64,000 nucleotides of DNA from positions 1 through 64,000 of the forward strand of contig CAZYGI010000003.1 in the NCBI GenBank assembly GCA_964647255.1. The letters are read 5' to 3'. The position numbers were made by a program, and so were the translations under genes. The notes beneath the pieces were generated by a model. That model saw only the letters and a list, made by a program, of their open reading frames with translations. It had not been told where the DNA came from and did no database searches. Shown here one piece after another: positions 7,877-15,691 of this stretch. The DNA is from CAWJEL01 sp964647255 (GTDB taxonomy: Bacteria; Chloroflexota; Anaerolineae; CG2-30-64-16). Each line of letters opens with the position of its first letter. Within the stretch, counting starts at the first letter, position 1.

Positions 7877-9652
7877 TCACTTCGGGATACAGAGCTTCTG
7901 CCCCACCAGGACCACGTCCGGGTTGGCGATCCCGTTCTTCGCCACGATCGCCGCGACGGTCACGTCGTTCTGAGCAGCGATCTTGCCCAGCGTGTCGCCC
8001 GCCTGCACTGTCACCCAGGCGCATTCTCCGGTTGCCGCCGCGGCCGGTTTCGGCACCACAACCACGGAGGGTTGCGCGGGCACGACGACCACCGACGGCT
8101 GGGCCGGAATGACGACGACCGGCGCAGCCTCTGCCTTTGACACAACGCAGGGCAGTTTCAGCTTCTGCCCGACGAGGATGACGTTCGGGTTCTTAAGGCC
8201 GTTTAACTTGACCAGGACTGCGATCGTGGTGTGAGATTTGACCGCGATCTGGCCCAATGTCTCGCCGCGGGCCACCACATGGATGCATGTTCCGCCGCCA
8301 TCAACCGCAGCGCCACAGCCCACCAGTTTGATCGCATCCAGGTTGACATCGAGCTCGCGCTCGCCGGTGCCCCACTTCTTCCACGCCCGGACACCGAGGA
8401 TGATCTCATTGGCTGGCGCCACGAACCGGGCGCTGAACGACTGCGTCGCGCCTGGCGCGGTGCGGACCGTGATCTGATCCCACGATAGCTCGGCCCAGTT
8501 CTTGATGTCATCTACGCTGGGCGGATCCACCGGCGCGTAGCCCCACTGCACCCGGTAGCGGTACGGATCCTCGCCCGGGTGGGCGGCTTCCTCGCGCATC
8601 TGGCCCCAGATCGTGATCTCGTAGGTGGCGCCCTTGCGCAGCCCCTTGATCACCTGGGTGATGCCGGCATAGCGATCCGCGTCCCCGGCGACCATGCCCT
8701 TGGTGTTGATCTCGATCAACTGGCCGTGCGCCCCATCCTTGATGACGGGCGCCCACTGCTCATCGTAGAAACCATAGGCCGCGCGGCCGCCGTTGGTGAA
8801 GGATGTCCAGCCTTTGCCGACACCGCCGGTGAACCCGTCTTCAAAGCTGCCGTTCGCGATCAGGCTCGCGCCGCCGCAGACCAATCCGGCCGGCGGGCTC
8901 ACCACACCGCCGTCACTTGCCGGCGGAACCTTGATCACGCTGCCGTCCGTGCCGCCATCCTTGGGCGGAACCTTCACAACGCCCTTGCCCATCAGGCTGA
9001 TGGCGTCCAGGTTGACGTCCAACTCCTTGGTCTCGGTGCCCCACTTCTTCCACACCCGCACGAACAGCGTGATCTTGCTGCTGGGGGCGACGAGGGTGGT
9101 TGCGTAGTTCTCCAGGCCGGTGGGGGCCGTCCGCTCATCAATCTTGTCCCACGGCAGCTCAACCCAATTGGTCACTTTGGTCCAATCCGCCGCGCCGTCA
9201 ACATAGCCCCACTGCACCCGATAGCGATATTTGTCCTCGTTGGGATCGGGGCTCCGCTCCCGCATTCCGCCGCTGATCTTGAACGTGTACGTCTGACCCT
9301 TGACCAGCGCCACCGTCTGATAAATGCCGGCGTAGCGATCCGGCTCAGAGGCGGCGTACTGCATGGTGTTCAACTCAATCAACTGACTGTGAGCGCCATC
9401 TGCGCGCACCGGCGCCCACTGGTCGTCGTAGAAGCCATAGTCAATCGTGCCGCCGTTGGTGAAGCAATCCCAGCCCTTGCCCACCATGCCGCAGCCCGGC
9501 TGGTTGGCAAAGCCGCCCTCAAAATTGCCGTTAGCCAACAGCTCCACGTTCGCCATGGCCAATCCGCTGGCACTGCCCAGCACCATGCTGCTCAGCAGCG
9601 CCAGAGCCACCGCAACGCCGAGCAAACGTTGCTTGTTTCGCCAGCCGTTCAT
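7877..9652 (-). CDS. Secreted protein with two tandem carbohydrate-binding-like domains and two LysM repeats
   Basis: A 591-residue exported protein. The start at 9652 is set by AAGGAGG eight bases upstream and begins a clear signal peptide (LLGVAVALALLSSMVLGSA, cleavage near AMA). Two duplicated domains of about 180 residues follow, each running from LxNGxFExGF through GKGWxxFTNGG, DxWAPV, RYRVQWGY and WKKWGTxxxELDVNLDAI. They resemble beta-sandwich carbohydrate-binding modules. A Pro/Val-rich region separates two LysM repeats at the C-terminus (VVARGETLGQIAVKSH and VTVQAGDTLGKIAAQN), each ending with VGQKL. A role in binding the wall or an extracellular glycan is inferred. The architecture is unusual, and the ligand of the duplicated domain is unknown. 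Confidence 0.85.
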   Translation of the reverse strand: MNGWRNKQRLLGVAVALALLSSMVLGSASGLAMANVELLANGNFEGGFANQPGCGMVGKGWDCFTNGGTIDYGFYDDQWAPVRADGAHSQLIELNTMQYAASEPDRYAGIYQTVALVKGQTYTFKISGGMRERSPDPNEDKYRYRVQWGYVDGAADWTKVTNWVELPWDKIDERTAPTGLENYATTLVAPSSKITLFVRVWKKWGTETKELDVNLDAISLMGKGVVKVPPKDGGTDGSVIKVPPASDGGVVSPPAGLVCGGASLIANGSFEDGFTGGVGKGWTSFTNGGRAAYGFYDEQWAPVIKDGAHGQLIEINTKGMVAGDADRYAGITQVIKGLRKGATYEITIWGQMREEAAHPGEDPYRYRVQWGYAPVDPPSVDDIKNWAELSWDQITVRTAPGATQSFSARFVAPANEIILGVRAWKKWGTGERELDVNLDAIKLVGCGAAVDGGGTCIHVVARGETLGQIAVKSHTTIAVLVKLNGLKNPNVILVGQKLKLPCVVSKAEAAPVVVIPAQPSVVVVPAQPSVVVVPKPAAAATGECAWVTVQAGDTLGKIAAQNDVTVAAIVAKNGIANPDVVLVGQKLCIPK

Positions 9653-9760
9653 AAGGGGTCCCTCCTTGAGTGAAGTACCAGGCGCAAAATAATCACGCTT
9701 GATGGTTGCACTGACAGCGTTTATAGAGAGACTGGGACTTCTTGCGCGCGTTACTGCGCG

Positions 9761-9790
9761 GATTATAGCACAGACTGCGCGCGAACGCAA
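9761..9790 (-). promoter_or_regulatory. Promoter of the secreted LysM gene
   Basis: On the minus strand TTGCGT (9785-9790) and TATAAT (9761-9766) are 18 bases apart, with a leader of about 100 bases to the start at 9652. Confidence 0.6.
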
Positions 9791-9852
9791 GAGGAAAAAC
9801 AGAACAATATTTGATGGTTCTTTTGATCTGGCTCAAGTCAATCGGGACGCTC

Positions 9853-11292
9853 TCAACCTTGTTCCCGGCTTAGCAGCGCTTCCAGATCCGCCAGGGCGCG
9901 GGTTGCACAAGCCTCATGGCGCAGCCGCTTGTCCCGCACTGGCGTTTCAAGCTCCGGCATCAGCCCAAAGTTGGCCTTCATCGGCTGAAAGACCTTCGGC
10001 TCGGTGTGAGTGATGTAGTGGAAAAGCGCACCCATCATCGTCGTGGGCGGCAGGGTGAGCGGCGCGGCGCCCTGTGCCACGCGCACCGCGTTAAGCCCGG
10101 CCAGCAGCCCGCCCGCGGCCGAGCCGACATAGCCTTCCGTGCCTGTGATTTGCCCGGCGAAGAAGAGATCGTCGCGGTCGTGCCATTGCAGGGTGGGCCG
10201 CAGCAGCCTGGGCGAGTTGATGAAGGTGTTGCGGTGCATCTGGCCGAAGCGCACGAATTCGGCGTGGGCCAGGCCGGGGATCATCCGCAGCACACGCTCC
10301 TGGTCGCCCCACTTGAGATTGGTCTGGAAACCCACCAGGTTATAAAGCGTGCCGGCGACATTGTCCTGCCGCAACTGCACCACCGCATAGGGCCGGCGGC
10401 CGGTGCGCGGATCCCATAGGCCCATCGGCGTCATAGGTCCGAAGGCCAGTGCCTTTGGATCCCGCGCCGCCAGCACCTCGATGGGCAAGCACGCCTCGAA
10501 ATAACGTCGCGCCGCCTCGCCCCCCTCGAAATCATGCAGGCCGATCTTCTCTGCCGCGTTCACTGCCGCGACGAACGCAAGATACTCCTCGCGGTTCAAC
10601 GGGCAGTTGATGTAGTCGCCGACGACGGCCGATGGGGCGTGCTCCTCCGCCCCTTCCCCCCTCGGCGCTTCCACTCCTCCGCCCCTGCGCTCCCACCGGT
10701 TTCCGCGCCAGGCGATCGTCATGTCCACGCTGTCAGCCGCGACGATCGGGGCCATCGCATCGAAGAATGAGAGGTACTCCTGTCCGGCGAGGCCGCGAAT
10801 CGCCTCGGCCAGCGGCGGAGAGGTCAGCGGGCCGGTGGCGACGACGATGCATCTCTCCCCCTTCCCTCGTAGGGAGGGGGGTCGGGGGGGTAGGTCCGTC
10901 ACTTCTTCCCGCCGCACCGAGATGTTCGGATGCCCCGCGACCGCCTCGGTCACGGCCCGGCTGAATGCTGCGCGATCCACCGCCAGCGCGTCGCCGGCCG
11001 GGACCGCGGTTCGATCCGCACAGGCGATGATCAGCGAGCCGAGGCGGCGCATCTCGTTCTTCAGCAGACCCAGCGCCCGGTCGGGGAGGGCCGACCCCAG
11101 GCTGTTCGAGCAGACCAGCTCGGCCATCTGGCTGCTCTCGTGCGCGGGCGTCATGTGGCCGGGGCGCATCTCGTAGAGCGTCACATGCGCGCCGGCCTGC
11201 GCGGCCTGCCACGCGGCCTCGGCGCCGGCGAGGCCCGCGCCGATGACGACAACTTCGGGTTGTGGTTCGATAGGCATAGTCGGTTCAGTCAT
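9853..11292 (-). CDS. trmFO: TrmFO, folate-dependent tRNA (uracil-54-C5) methyltransferase
   Basis: A 479-residue FAD enzyme that makes ribothymidine at position 54 of tRNA from methylenetetrahydrofolate. The N-terminus has the dinucleotide-binding loop VVIGAGLAGAEAAW. Family-specific stretches follow: LYEMRP, ELVCSNSLGS, LLKNEMR, VGDYINCPL, KALAFGPMTP and ITGTEGYVGSAAGG. The ATG at 11292 is fixed by a TTGACA-17-TACAAT promoter ending six bases upstream, so it is apparently leaderless. It is slightly longer than usual because two in-frame stretches of GC-rich repeat-like DNA are inserted (10636-10692 and 10853-10893), encoding Arg/Gly/Pro-rich loops absent from the family pattern. Confidence 0.93.
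   Translation of the reverse strand: MTEPTMPIEPQPEVVVIGAGLAGAEAAWQAAQAGAHVTLYEMRPGHMTPAHESSQMAELVCSNSLGSALPDRALGLLKNEMRRLGSLIIACADRTAVPAGDALAVDRAAFSRAVTEAVAGHPNISVRREEVTDLPPRPPSLRGKGERCIVVATGPLTSPPLAEAIRGLAGQEYLSFFDAMAPIVAADSVDMTIAWRGNRWERRGGGVEAPRGEGAEEHAPSAVVGDYINCPLNREEYLAFVAAVNAAEKIGLHDFEGGEAARRYFEACLPIEVLAARDPKALAFGPMTPMGLWDPRTGRRPYAVVQLRQDNVAGTLYNLVGFQTNLKWGDQERVLRMIPGLAHAEFVRFGQMHRNTFINSPRLLRPTLQWHDRDDLFFAGQITGTEGYVGSAAGGLLAGLNAVRVAQGAAPLTLPPTTMMGALFHYITHTEPKVFQPMKANFGLMPELETPVRDKRLRHEACATRALADLEALLSREQG
10636..10692. repeat. GC-rich insertion in trmFO (first)
   Basis: A C-rich plus-strand stretch (runs of CCCC and TCCTCC) encodes, on the minus strand, a Gly/Arg/Glu/Ala loop placed directly before the conserved GDYINCP motif, where the family normally has only a short turn. 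I read it as a repeat-derived expansion that kept the frame. Confidence 0.45.
10853..10893. repeat. GC-rich palindromic repeat inserted in trmFO (second)
   Basis: This segment contains a run of C, then CCTCGTAGGGAGG, then long G runs. Such G/C-run elements with a short central inverted repeat are usually intergenic. Here it encodes PPRPPSLRGKGE inside TrmFO without breaking the frame. Confidence 0.5.
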
Positions 11293-11298
11293 GCCGGC

Positions 11299-11327
11299 AT
11301 TGTACGGGCGACGCGCGTGAGTGTCAA
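11299..11327 (-). promoter_or_regulatory. trmFO promoter, near consensus and leaderless
   Basis: On the minus strand TTGACA (11322-11327), 17 bases and TACAAT (11299-11304) lie only six bases from the ATG at 11292. Confidence 0.8.
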
Positions 11328-11355
11328 ACCGCAGCGGAGAATTCGACTTTGGCGA

Positions 11356-11364
11356 TGGTATAAT
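11356..11364 (+). promoter_or_regulatory. Extended -10 promoter of the methyltransferase gene
   Basis: TGGTATAAT (TG at 11356-11357, TATAAT at 11359-11364) is an extended -10 without an obvious -35. The ATG at 11371 follows after six bases, so this too is leaderless. Confidence 0.65.
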
Positions 11365-11370
11365 GACACT

Positions 11371-11988
11371 ATGAATCGCTCGCTTGTCAAAGACGGTTAC
11401 AACCAGGCCGCTGAAGCGTATCTTCGGGAACGGGATCAGTTCAAGAACAACCGGTTCCTGGAGAAGCTCACACAACTCATCCGGCCGCAGGCCACCGTTC
11501 TCGATCTCGGCTGCGGGTCCGGCAGCCCTATTGACCGGTACCTCGTTGACCGGGGTTTCCGAGTCATCGGCCTGGACATCTCCGAGCGGCAGATCGAGCT
11601 GGCGCAGAGTCTTGTGCCGGAGGCGACCTTCGCGGTCAGGGACATCAGCGCCCTGCGTGCTGGCGAATTCAGCGTTGATGCCATCGTTTCATTTTATGCG
11701 ATCTTTCATCTGCCCAGGGAATCGCACGAGGGCCTGTTCCGCACTCTCAAGACGTTCCTGTCCCCCGGCGGCTTCATTCTGGTGACGATGGGGGCATCCG
11801 AGTGGGAGGGGCTGGAAACCGACTTCTGTGGGGCGCCGATGTGGTGGAGCCACTACGGCCCCCAAGAGAATGCGGCGCTCATCCACCGTTCAGGTTTCGA
11901 GATCGTGCATGACGAGATAGATGACAGCGGCGGCGAAAAACACCAGATCGTTCTGGCCCGGAAACCCACCGCTGCCGATCAACCCTGA
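11371..11988 (+). CDS. Class I SAM-dependent methyltransferase
   Basis: A 205-residue Rossmann-fold methyltransferase. The SAM-binding loop is VLDLGCGSGSP (motif I), the acidic strand end is VIGLDIS (motif II), and motifs VSFYAIFHLP and LSPGGFILVTMG follow. The substrate is unknown; the fold and size are shared by many small-molecule methyltransferases. ATG 11371 is chosen because the family-like N-terminus (VKDGYNQAAEAYLRER) begins there and a TATAAT element lies directly upstream. It is divergent from trmFO, with 78 bases between the start codons. Confidence 0.85.
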   Translation: MNRSLVKDGYNQAAEAYLRERDQFKNNRFLEKLTQLIRPQATVLDLGCGSGSPIDRYLVDRGFRVIGLDISERQIELAQSLVPEATFAVRDISALRAGEFSVDAIVSFYAIFHLPRESHEGLFRTLKTFLSPGGFILVTMGASEWEGLETDFCGAPMWWSHYGPQENAALIHRSGFEIVHDEIDDSGGEKHQIVLARKPTAADQP

Positions 11989-12004
11989 GCATGGCATGGA
12001 TTCG

Positions 12005-12120
12005 TAGTGACGACTTCAGTCGTTCCAAAACTTAGGCAGCAACGACTTCAGTCGTTCCGAAACTTAGGTAGTAACGACTTCAGTCGTTCTGTCCGGCGCC
12101 AACGACTGAGGCCGTTGCGA
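12005..12120. repeat. Tandem imperfect-palindrome repeats
   Basis: Three copies of the core CGACTTCAGTCGTT, spaced about 32 bases apart and separated by AAACTTAGG-type linkers, are followed by a degenerate fourth copy. Each core can fold as AACGACT/AGTCGTT. The same core occurs inside the inverted-repeat element at 19867-19987, so this is a dispersed family. It fills the space between two convergent genes. Confidence 0.85.
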
Positions 12121-12138
12121 TCCCGCCCCCGGCCGGCT

Positions 12139-13305
12139 TCAGTCCTCGTGTCCCAGACTGTGATCGCCCCTCGGCAGCCCCAGCAGCAGCGCCACTGGCC
12201 CCAGCAGCAGCAGCCACATCGCCGCGGGCAGGCCGAAACGCTGTGCGATCAGGCCCAGCGCCAGCGGGATCAGCCCGCCGGCCAGGCCAGAGACGTTCTT
12301 CACGGCCAGCGCGGTGCCGCTCTGCCCCGGCATGGCGGAGTAGAGGCCGGCCTGGAGGATGGCGTACCACCCGCTGTTGAAGAGGCCCAGCAGGCCGACC
12401 GCAATCAGCTTGGGCCAGAACCCCGGGGCAAGCAAGAAGGCCGGGAAGAGGATCAGCTCCAGCGCGGCGCTGATCCGGAGATAGCTCAGCCCGCGCACGC
12501 GCTCCAACAGCGGGATCAACAGGAAATCACCCAGCAGCCCCACCCCCGTCCAGACCGCCACCGTCGTCCCGGCCCGCAGCGGGGTCACCCCTGCCACATC
12601 CACCATGTACAGCGCGAGGAAGCCGAGCAACACATCGAGCATGAGGTCGGAGAATTCGAGCAGCGCCAGCCAGCGTACAACGGCGCCGCGGCGCAGGGCT
12701 GCCGCCGCCGCGCGCAGACCGCCCGAAAACGCCCCCCTATCGAAATGCGTCACGCCCGGCCGGCCGTCCGGGAAGGGCATGCGCCAGGCAGCAGCGAGCA
12801 GCGCGACGGACAGCACGGCAAGAGCAAGAAATAGACCGCGCCAGCTCCCGCCCAACGCGGCCGCCGCACCAAGCGCCAAGGGCCCTGCCACCACGCCCAG
12901 CGAGCCGGCAAAGGTCCAGCGCGCCATATTGTGCTCGTGGCGGGCAGGATCCAGGTCCATCAAGGTGGCTTGCGACAGGCTGACAAACGCGCCGGCGGCC
13001 GGGTAGAACAGGATGAACGAGAACAACAGGGGCGCAAAACTGCGGCTGAGCGCCGTCAGCCCCAACGCTGCCGCAAACACGCTGCCGCCGCCCAGCACGA
13101 TCACGCGGCGCCGCCACACGTCGCCCAGGATCGCCAGGAACGGCTCGATCAGGTTGCCGACCACGCTCGGCACGCCCAGCAGCAGGCCGATCTGCGCGTA
13201 GCTCAGCCCCAGATCGTCACGGATCAGCGGCCAGGCCGCCTCCCGCGCCCCGTAGACGAACTCGTCGAGGAATTCGATGACGAGGAGCGTGACAACAAAG
13301 ACCAT
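12139..13305 (-). CDS. Major facilitator superfamily transporter
   Basis: A 388-residue integral membrane protein with about 12 hydrophobic segments and an MFS-like cytoplasmic loop after TM2 (LGDVWRRRVIVLGGG). The first helix is followed by REAAWPLIRDDLGLSYAQIGLL, typical of MFS efflux proteins. The substrate is unknown. The gene begins 67 bases after the creatininase gene on the same strand and probably belongs to the MazG/asparaginase/creatininase transcript. Translation could start slightly upstream, since no good ribosome site precedes the ATG. Confidence 0.85.
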   Translation of the reverse strand: MVFVVTLLVIEFLDEFVYGAREAAWPLIRDDLGLSYAQIGLLLGVPSVVGNLIEPFLAILGDVWRRRVIVLGGGSVFAAALGLTALSRSFAPLLFSFILFYPAAGAFVSLSQATLMDLDPARHEHNMARWTFAGSLGVVAGPLALGAAAALGGSWRGLFLALAVLSVALLAAAWRMPFPDGRPGVTHFDRGAFSGGLRAAAAALRRGAVVRWLALLEFSDLMLDVLLGFLALYMVDVAGVTPLRAGTTVAVWTGVGLLGDFLLIPLLERVRGLSYLRISAALELILFPAFLLAPGFWPKLIAVGLLGLFNSGWYAILQAGLYSAMPGQSGTALAVKNVSGLAGGLIPLALGLIAQRFGLPAAMWLLLLGPVALLLGLPRGDHSLGHED

Positions 13306-13371
13306 CCAGCGGGGAGGCCGCCCGCCGGTGCGCCTGGTGAAGGCAATGTGATGCGTGATGCGTGCTCCGTC

Positions 13372-14058
13372 TCACAACGCGCGCAGTGCAGCGACCATCG
13401 CAGCTACCGCTGCGGCAAAGAAGCGGTCCATCGCGGCATCCGAGGCCTGGTATGCGCCGCCGTAGCTGCCATCGCCCAAGCCGGCGCGGGTGGCTGCGGC
13501 AGAGGCGGCCCGCGGCAGGGCCACCATCGGCTTCTCGCCCGGCGGCACAGCGCAAACGCGCGTGAACGGGAAATTCTCCGACCAGTTGGCGTGACGCTGG
13601 GTCAGGCCAAGCTCGTCGCCGGCCCGCACCACATCGGGATGCGTCCACCACTGGAAGATATCGAAGTGTGCCGCCGGGTGGGCGTTGCCCAGCTCGACCA
13701 GGAGCGGGATCAACACGCCGGTATTGCCCCCGTGGCCGTTGCTTACCAGGATGCGCCGGAAGCCTTGCGCCACCAGCCCGACCAACACCTCCCGGACGAC
13801 AGCCGCAAAGGTCTCCACGCGCAGGCTGATGGTGCCGGGATAGGTTGTGAAGTACGGTGAGATGCCGAACGGCAGCGGCGGTGCGATCAGAACATCCTCC
13901 TGAGCGCACGCGGCGGCCGCGATCTTGGCCGGCGCCAGGATGTCGGAGAGCAGGCTCACATAGCCGTGCTGCTCACACGCGCCGGTGATGACCACGATGC
14001 GATCGTCGGCCACCAGGTAGCGTTCGACATCCATCCAGTTCATCGCTTCGAGCAACAT
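13372..14058 (-). CDS. Creatininase family amidohydrolase
   Basis: A 228-residue member of the creatininase family (PF02633 type), metal-dependent enzymes that open cyclic amides or cleave formamides. It shows the conserved metal-site stretches ITGACEQHGYVSLLSD and SNGHGGNTGVL, and later HANWSENFPF. The family consensus GSxEQHG is here GACEQHG. Substrates in the family include creatinine, 3-dehydro-scyllo-inosose and mycofactocin precursors; nothing nearby selects one. The ATG at 14058 follows GAAAGGTG. It is 20 bases downstream of the asparaginase gene, so co-transcription is likely. Confidence 0.85.
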   Translation of the reverse strand: MLLEAMNWMDVERYLVADDRIVVITGACEQHGYVSLLSDILAPAKIAAAACAQEDVLIAPPLPFGISPYFTTYPGTISLRVETFAAVVREVLVGLVAQGFRRILVSNGHGGNTGVLIPLLVELGNAHPAAHFDIFQWWTHPDVVRAGDELGLTQRHANWSENFPFTRVCAVPPGEKPMVALPRAASAAATRAGLGDGSYGGAYQASDAAMDRFFAAAVAAMVAALRAL

Positions 14059-14078
14059 AGCGCACCTTTCAGTAGGGG

Positions 14079-15125
14079 TTAGGTTCGCGTCAGCTCCCCG
14101 CACAGATTTTCGCCAATCTTGCGCTTGACGACCTCGACCGGGTAGCTCTGGCTGAAGAGGTAGTAGAGCTTGCACAGCGCAGCCTCCGGCGTCATATCGT
14201 AACCGCTCACCACGCCGGCTTTGGCCAAGGCCGAACCCGCCGCGTATTCGCCCAGGTGCACCCCGCCGCGCAGGCATTGCGTGATCGCGACGATCACCAC
14301 CCTGCGGCCAGCCGCCTCACGCAGCACATCCAGCAGCGCGGCGTCACGATCCGGGCCGTTGCCCGCGCCGTACGCTAACAGGACCAGACCTTGCAGCGGC
14401 GGCTGGAGCACGTTGCGCAACAGGTCGGGCGAAAGGCCGGGAAACAGACGAAACGCGCCAACCGTGGGTTCAATCACCGGCGCCGCCAGACGCAGCGCGC
14501 CCCCCATATCCGCCGCCTTGAGATGCGCGGGATCAATGGTCACGCTCACGCCGGCCACACCCAGCGGCGGGTAGTTGGGCGACTCAAACGCAGCCAGCCC
14601 GTCCGCATCCACCTTGACCGAGCGGCAGCCGCGCAGCAGCCGGTCGCCGAAAAAAAGGCAGACCTCTGGGATGGGGTGCTCCGCGGCGATCAACATCGAA
14701 GTGACCAGGTTCGCCCGCGCGTCGTTGCGGACCTCGCACAGCGGAATCTGCGACCCGGTGATGATGACCGGCTTGCGCAGGCCGTGGAGGAAAAACGGCA
14801 GCGCCGATGCGGTGTAGGCCATCGTGTCGGTGCCGTGAAGCACGATGAAGCCATCGTAGTCGGCGTAGTGCGCGCAAATGTCCTGGCCGATGCGCACCCA
14901 GTCATGAGGCCGCATGTTGGACGAATCCAGGAGTGGATCGTATTCATGCAGCGTGTACGCCGGCATACGCGGGTCAACGAGCTCCGGCATCCCGGCCATC
15001 TGCTGGGCCAGGAAGCCGGGCGCGGGCGCATAACCTTCCGGGGTGCGCTGCATCCCGATGGTACCGCCGGTGTAGGCGATGTAGAGGCGTTTGGCCGGAA
15101 ACCGGTTGCTGGAGGCGGATGGCAC
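14079..15125 (-). CDS. ansA: Type I L-asparaginase
   Basis: A 348-residue cytoplasmic asparaginase that hydrolyses asparagine to aspartate and ammonia. The two catalytic Thr motifs are present: TGGTIGM near residue 19 and LHGTDTMAYTAS near residue 95. GSQIPL and a C-terminal region typical of the AnsA group are also present, and there is no signal peptide. The start appears to be GTG at 15125; no in-frame ATG precedes the first catalytic motif. It lies 15 bases after the MazG-like gene in the same operon. Confidence 0.92.
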   Translation of the reverse strand: MPSASSNRFPAKRLYIAYTGGTIGMQRTPEGYAPAPGFLAQQMAGMPELVDPRMPAYTLHEYDPLLDSSNMRPHDWVRIGQDICAHYADYDGFIVLHGTDTMAYTASALPFFLHGLRKPVIITGSQIPLCEVRNDARANLVTSMLIAAEHPIPEVCLFFGDRLLRGCRSVKVDADGLAAFESPNYPPLGVAGVSVTIDPAHLKAADMGGALRLAAPVIEPTVGAFRLFPGLSPDLLRNVLQPPLQGLVLLAYGAGNGPDRDAALLDVLREAAGRRVVIVAITQCLRGGVHLGEYAAGSALAKAGVVSGYDMTPEAALCKLYYLFSQSYPVEVVKRKIGENLCGELTRT

Positions 15126-15140
15126 GTTGCTGGTCTCTCG

Positions 15141-15581
15141 TTATGGGGTGCTGGTCACCGGTCGCTGATCTTCGATCGCAGCACAACTCACACTTCCCCC
15201 CGCCAGGATCGGCCGCAGATCCGGCGGGCTCCAGCGGGCGGACTTCAACACCTTGCCGTCGGCGCGGTAGATCACGGCGCCGTTCTCGTCCAGCTTGCTC
15301 ATGTTGCTGCGATGCACCTCGCTGAAGAGCGCCTCGGCGACATCCTGCAGGCCGTGCGAGACGTACGTGCCGAGGACAACGTACAACAGATCGCTCAACG
15401 CATCGGCGACGCCCACGAGATCGCGCGCCTCAGCCGCCGCGCGATACTCGTTCAGCTCCTCCTGGATCAGGCTAACGCGCAGTGCGATGGTCTCGGCCGA
15501 AATCGCGACCGTCGGCGCGGTCTCCAGATGCGCACCGAAAACTCGATGAAACTCCACCAGGTTGTCCAGTTGCGTCTTCAA
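15141..15581 (-). CDS. MazG-like nucleotide pyrophosphohydrolase
   Basis: A 146-residue all-alpha NTP pyrophosphatase-like protein. The family motifs are visible: IQEELNEYRAA, then DALSDLLYVVLGT, then EVHRSNMSK, giving the usual EExxE/ExxD metal site. Such enzymes hydrolyse (d)NTPs or related metabolites to the monophosphate. The start is TTG preceded by GGGGAGG at 15581. The last 24 codons (GGSVSCAAIEDQRPVTSTP) look like translated low-complexity intergenic repeat rather than family sequence. It is the first gene of the run MazG-ansA-creatininase-MFS. Confidence 0.82.
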   Translation of the reverse strand: MKTQLDNLVEFHRVFGAHLETAPTVAISAETIALRVSLIQEELNEYRAAAEARDLVGVADALSDLLYVVLGTYVSHGLQDVAEALFSEVHRSNMSKLDENGAVIYRADGKVLKSARWSPPDLRPILAGGSVSCAAIEDQRPVTSTP

Positions 15582-15624
15582 GCTTGCCTCCCCAAATCAC
15601 ATGGCGGTCGGCCCCGCGGGGCTG

Positions 15625-15653
15625 ATTATACCCGAGAAGTGCGCCGGGCTCCA
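15625..15653 (-). promoter_or_regulatory. Promoter of the MazG-like/ansA operon
   Basis: On the minus strand TGGAGC (15648-15653), 17 bases and TATAAT (15625-15630) give a leader of about 37 bases with a ribosome site. It is back to back with the glycosyltransferase promoter. Confidence 0.55.
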
Positions 15654-15656
15654 CCT

Positions 15657-15685
15657 TTGACAGTCGACGCGAAGGGCGGTAAGAT
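15657..15685 (+). promoter_or_regulatory. Promoter of the membrane glycosyltransferase gene, consensus -35, leaderless
   Basis: TTGACA (15657-15662), 17 bases and TAAGAT (15680-15685) are followed after six bases by the ATG at 15692. Confidence 0.8.
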
Positions 15686-15691
15686 CGCGAC

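Noticed and set aside
10930..11370. N-terminal extension of the methyltransferase gene
   Set aside because: The extra codons are antisense to trmFO and Arg-rich; the promoter and family start both point to 11371.
12005..12120. Possible CRISPR array
   Set aside because: Copies are only about 32 bases apart with near-identical 'spacers', there is a degenerate end, and no cas genes exist in the window.
12007..12834. Open frame over the tandem repeats and antisense to the MFS gene
   Set aside because: Its N-terminus is the translated repeat and the rest mirrors a well-supported transporter.
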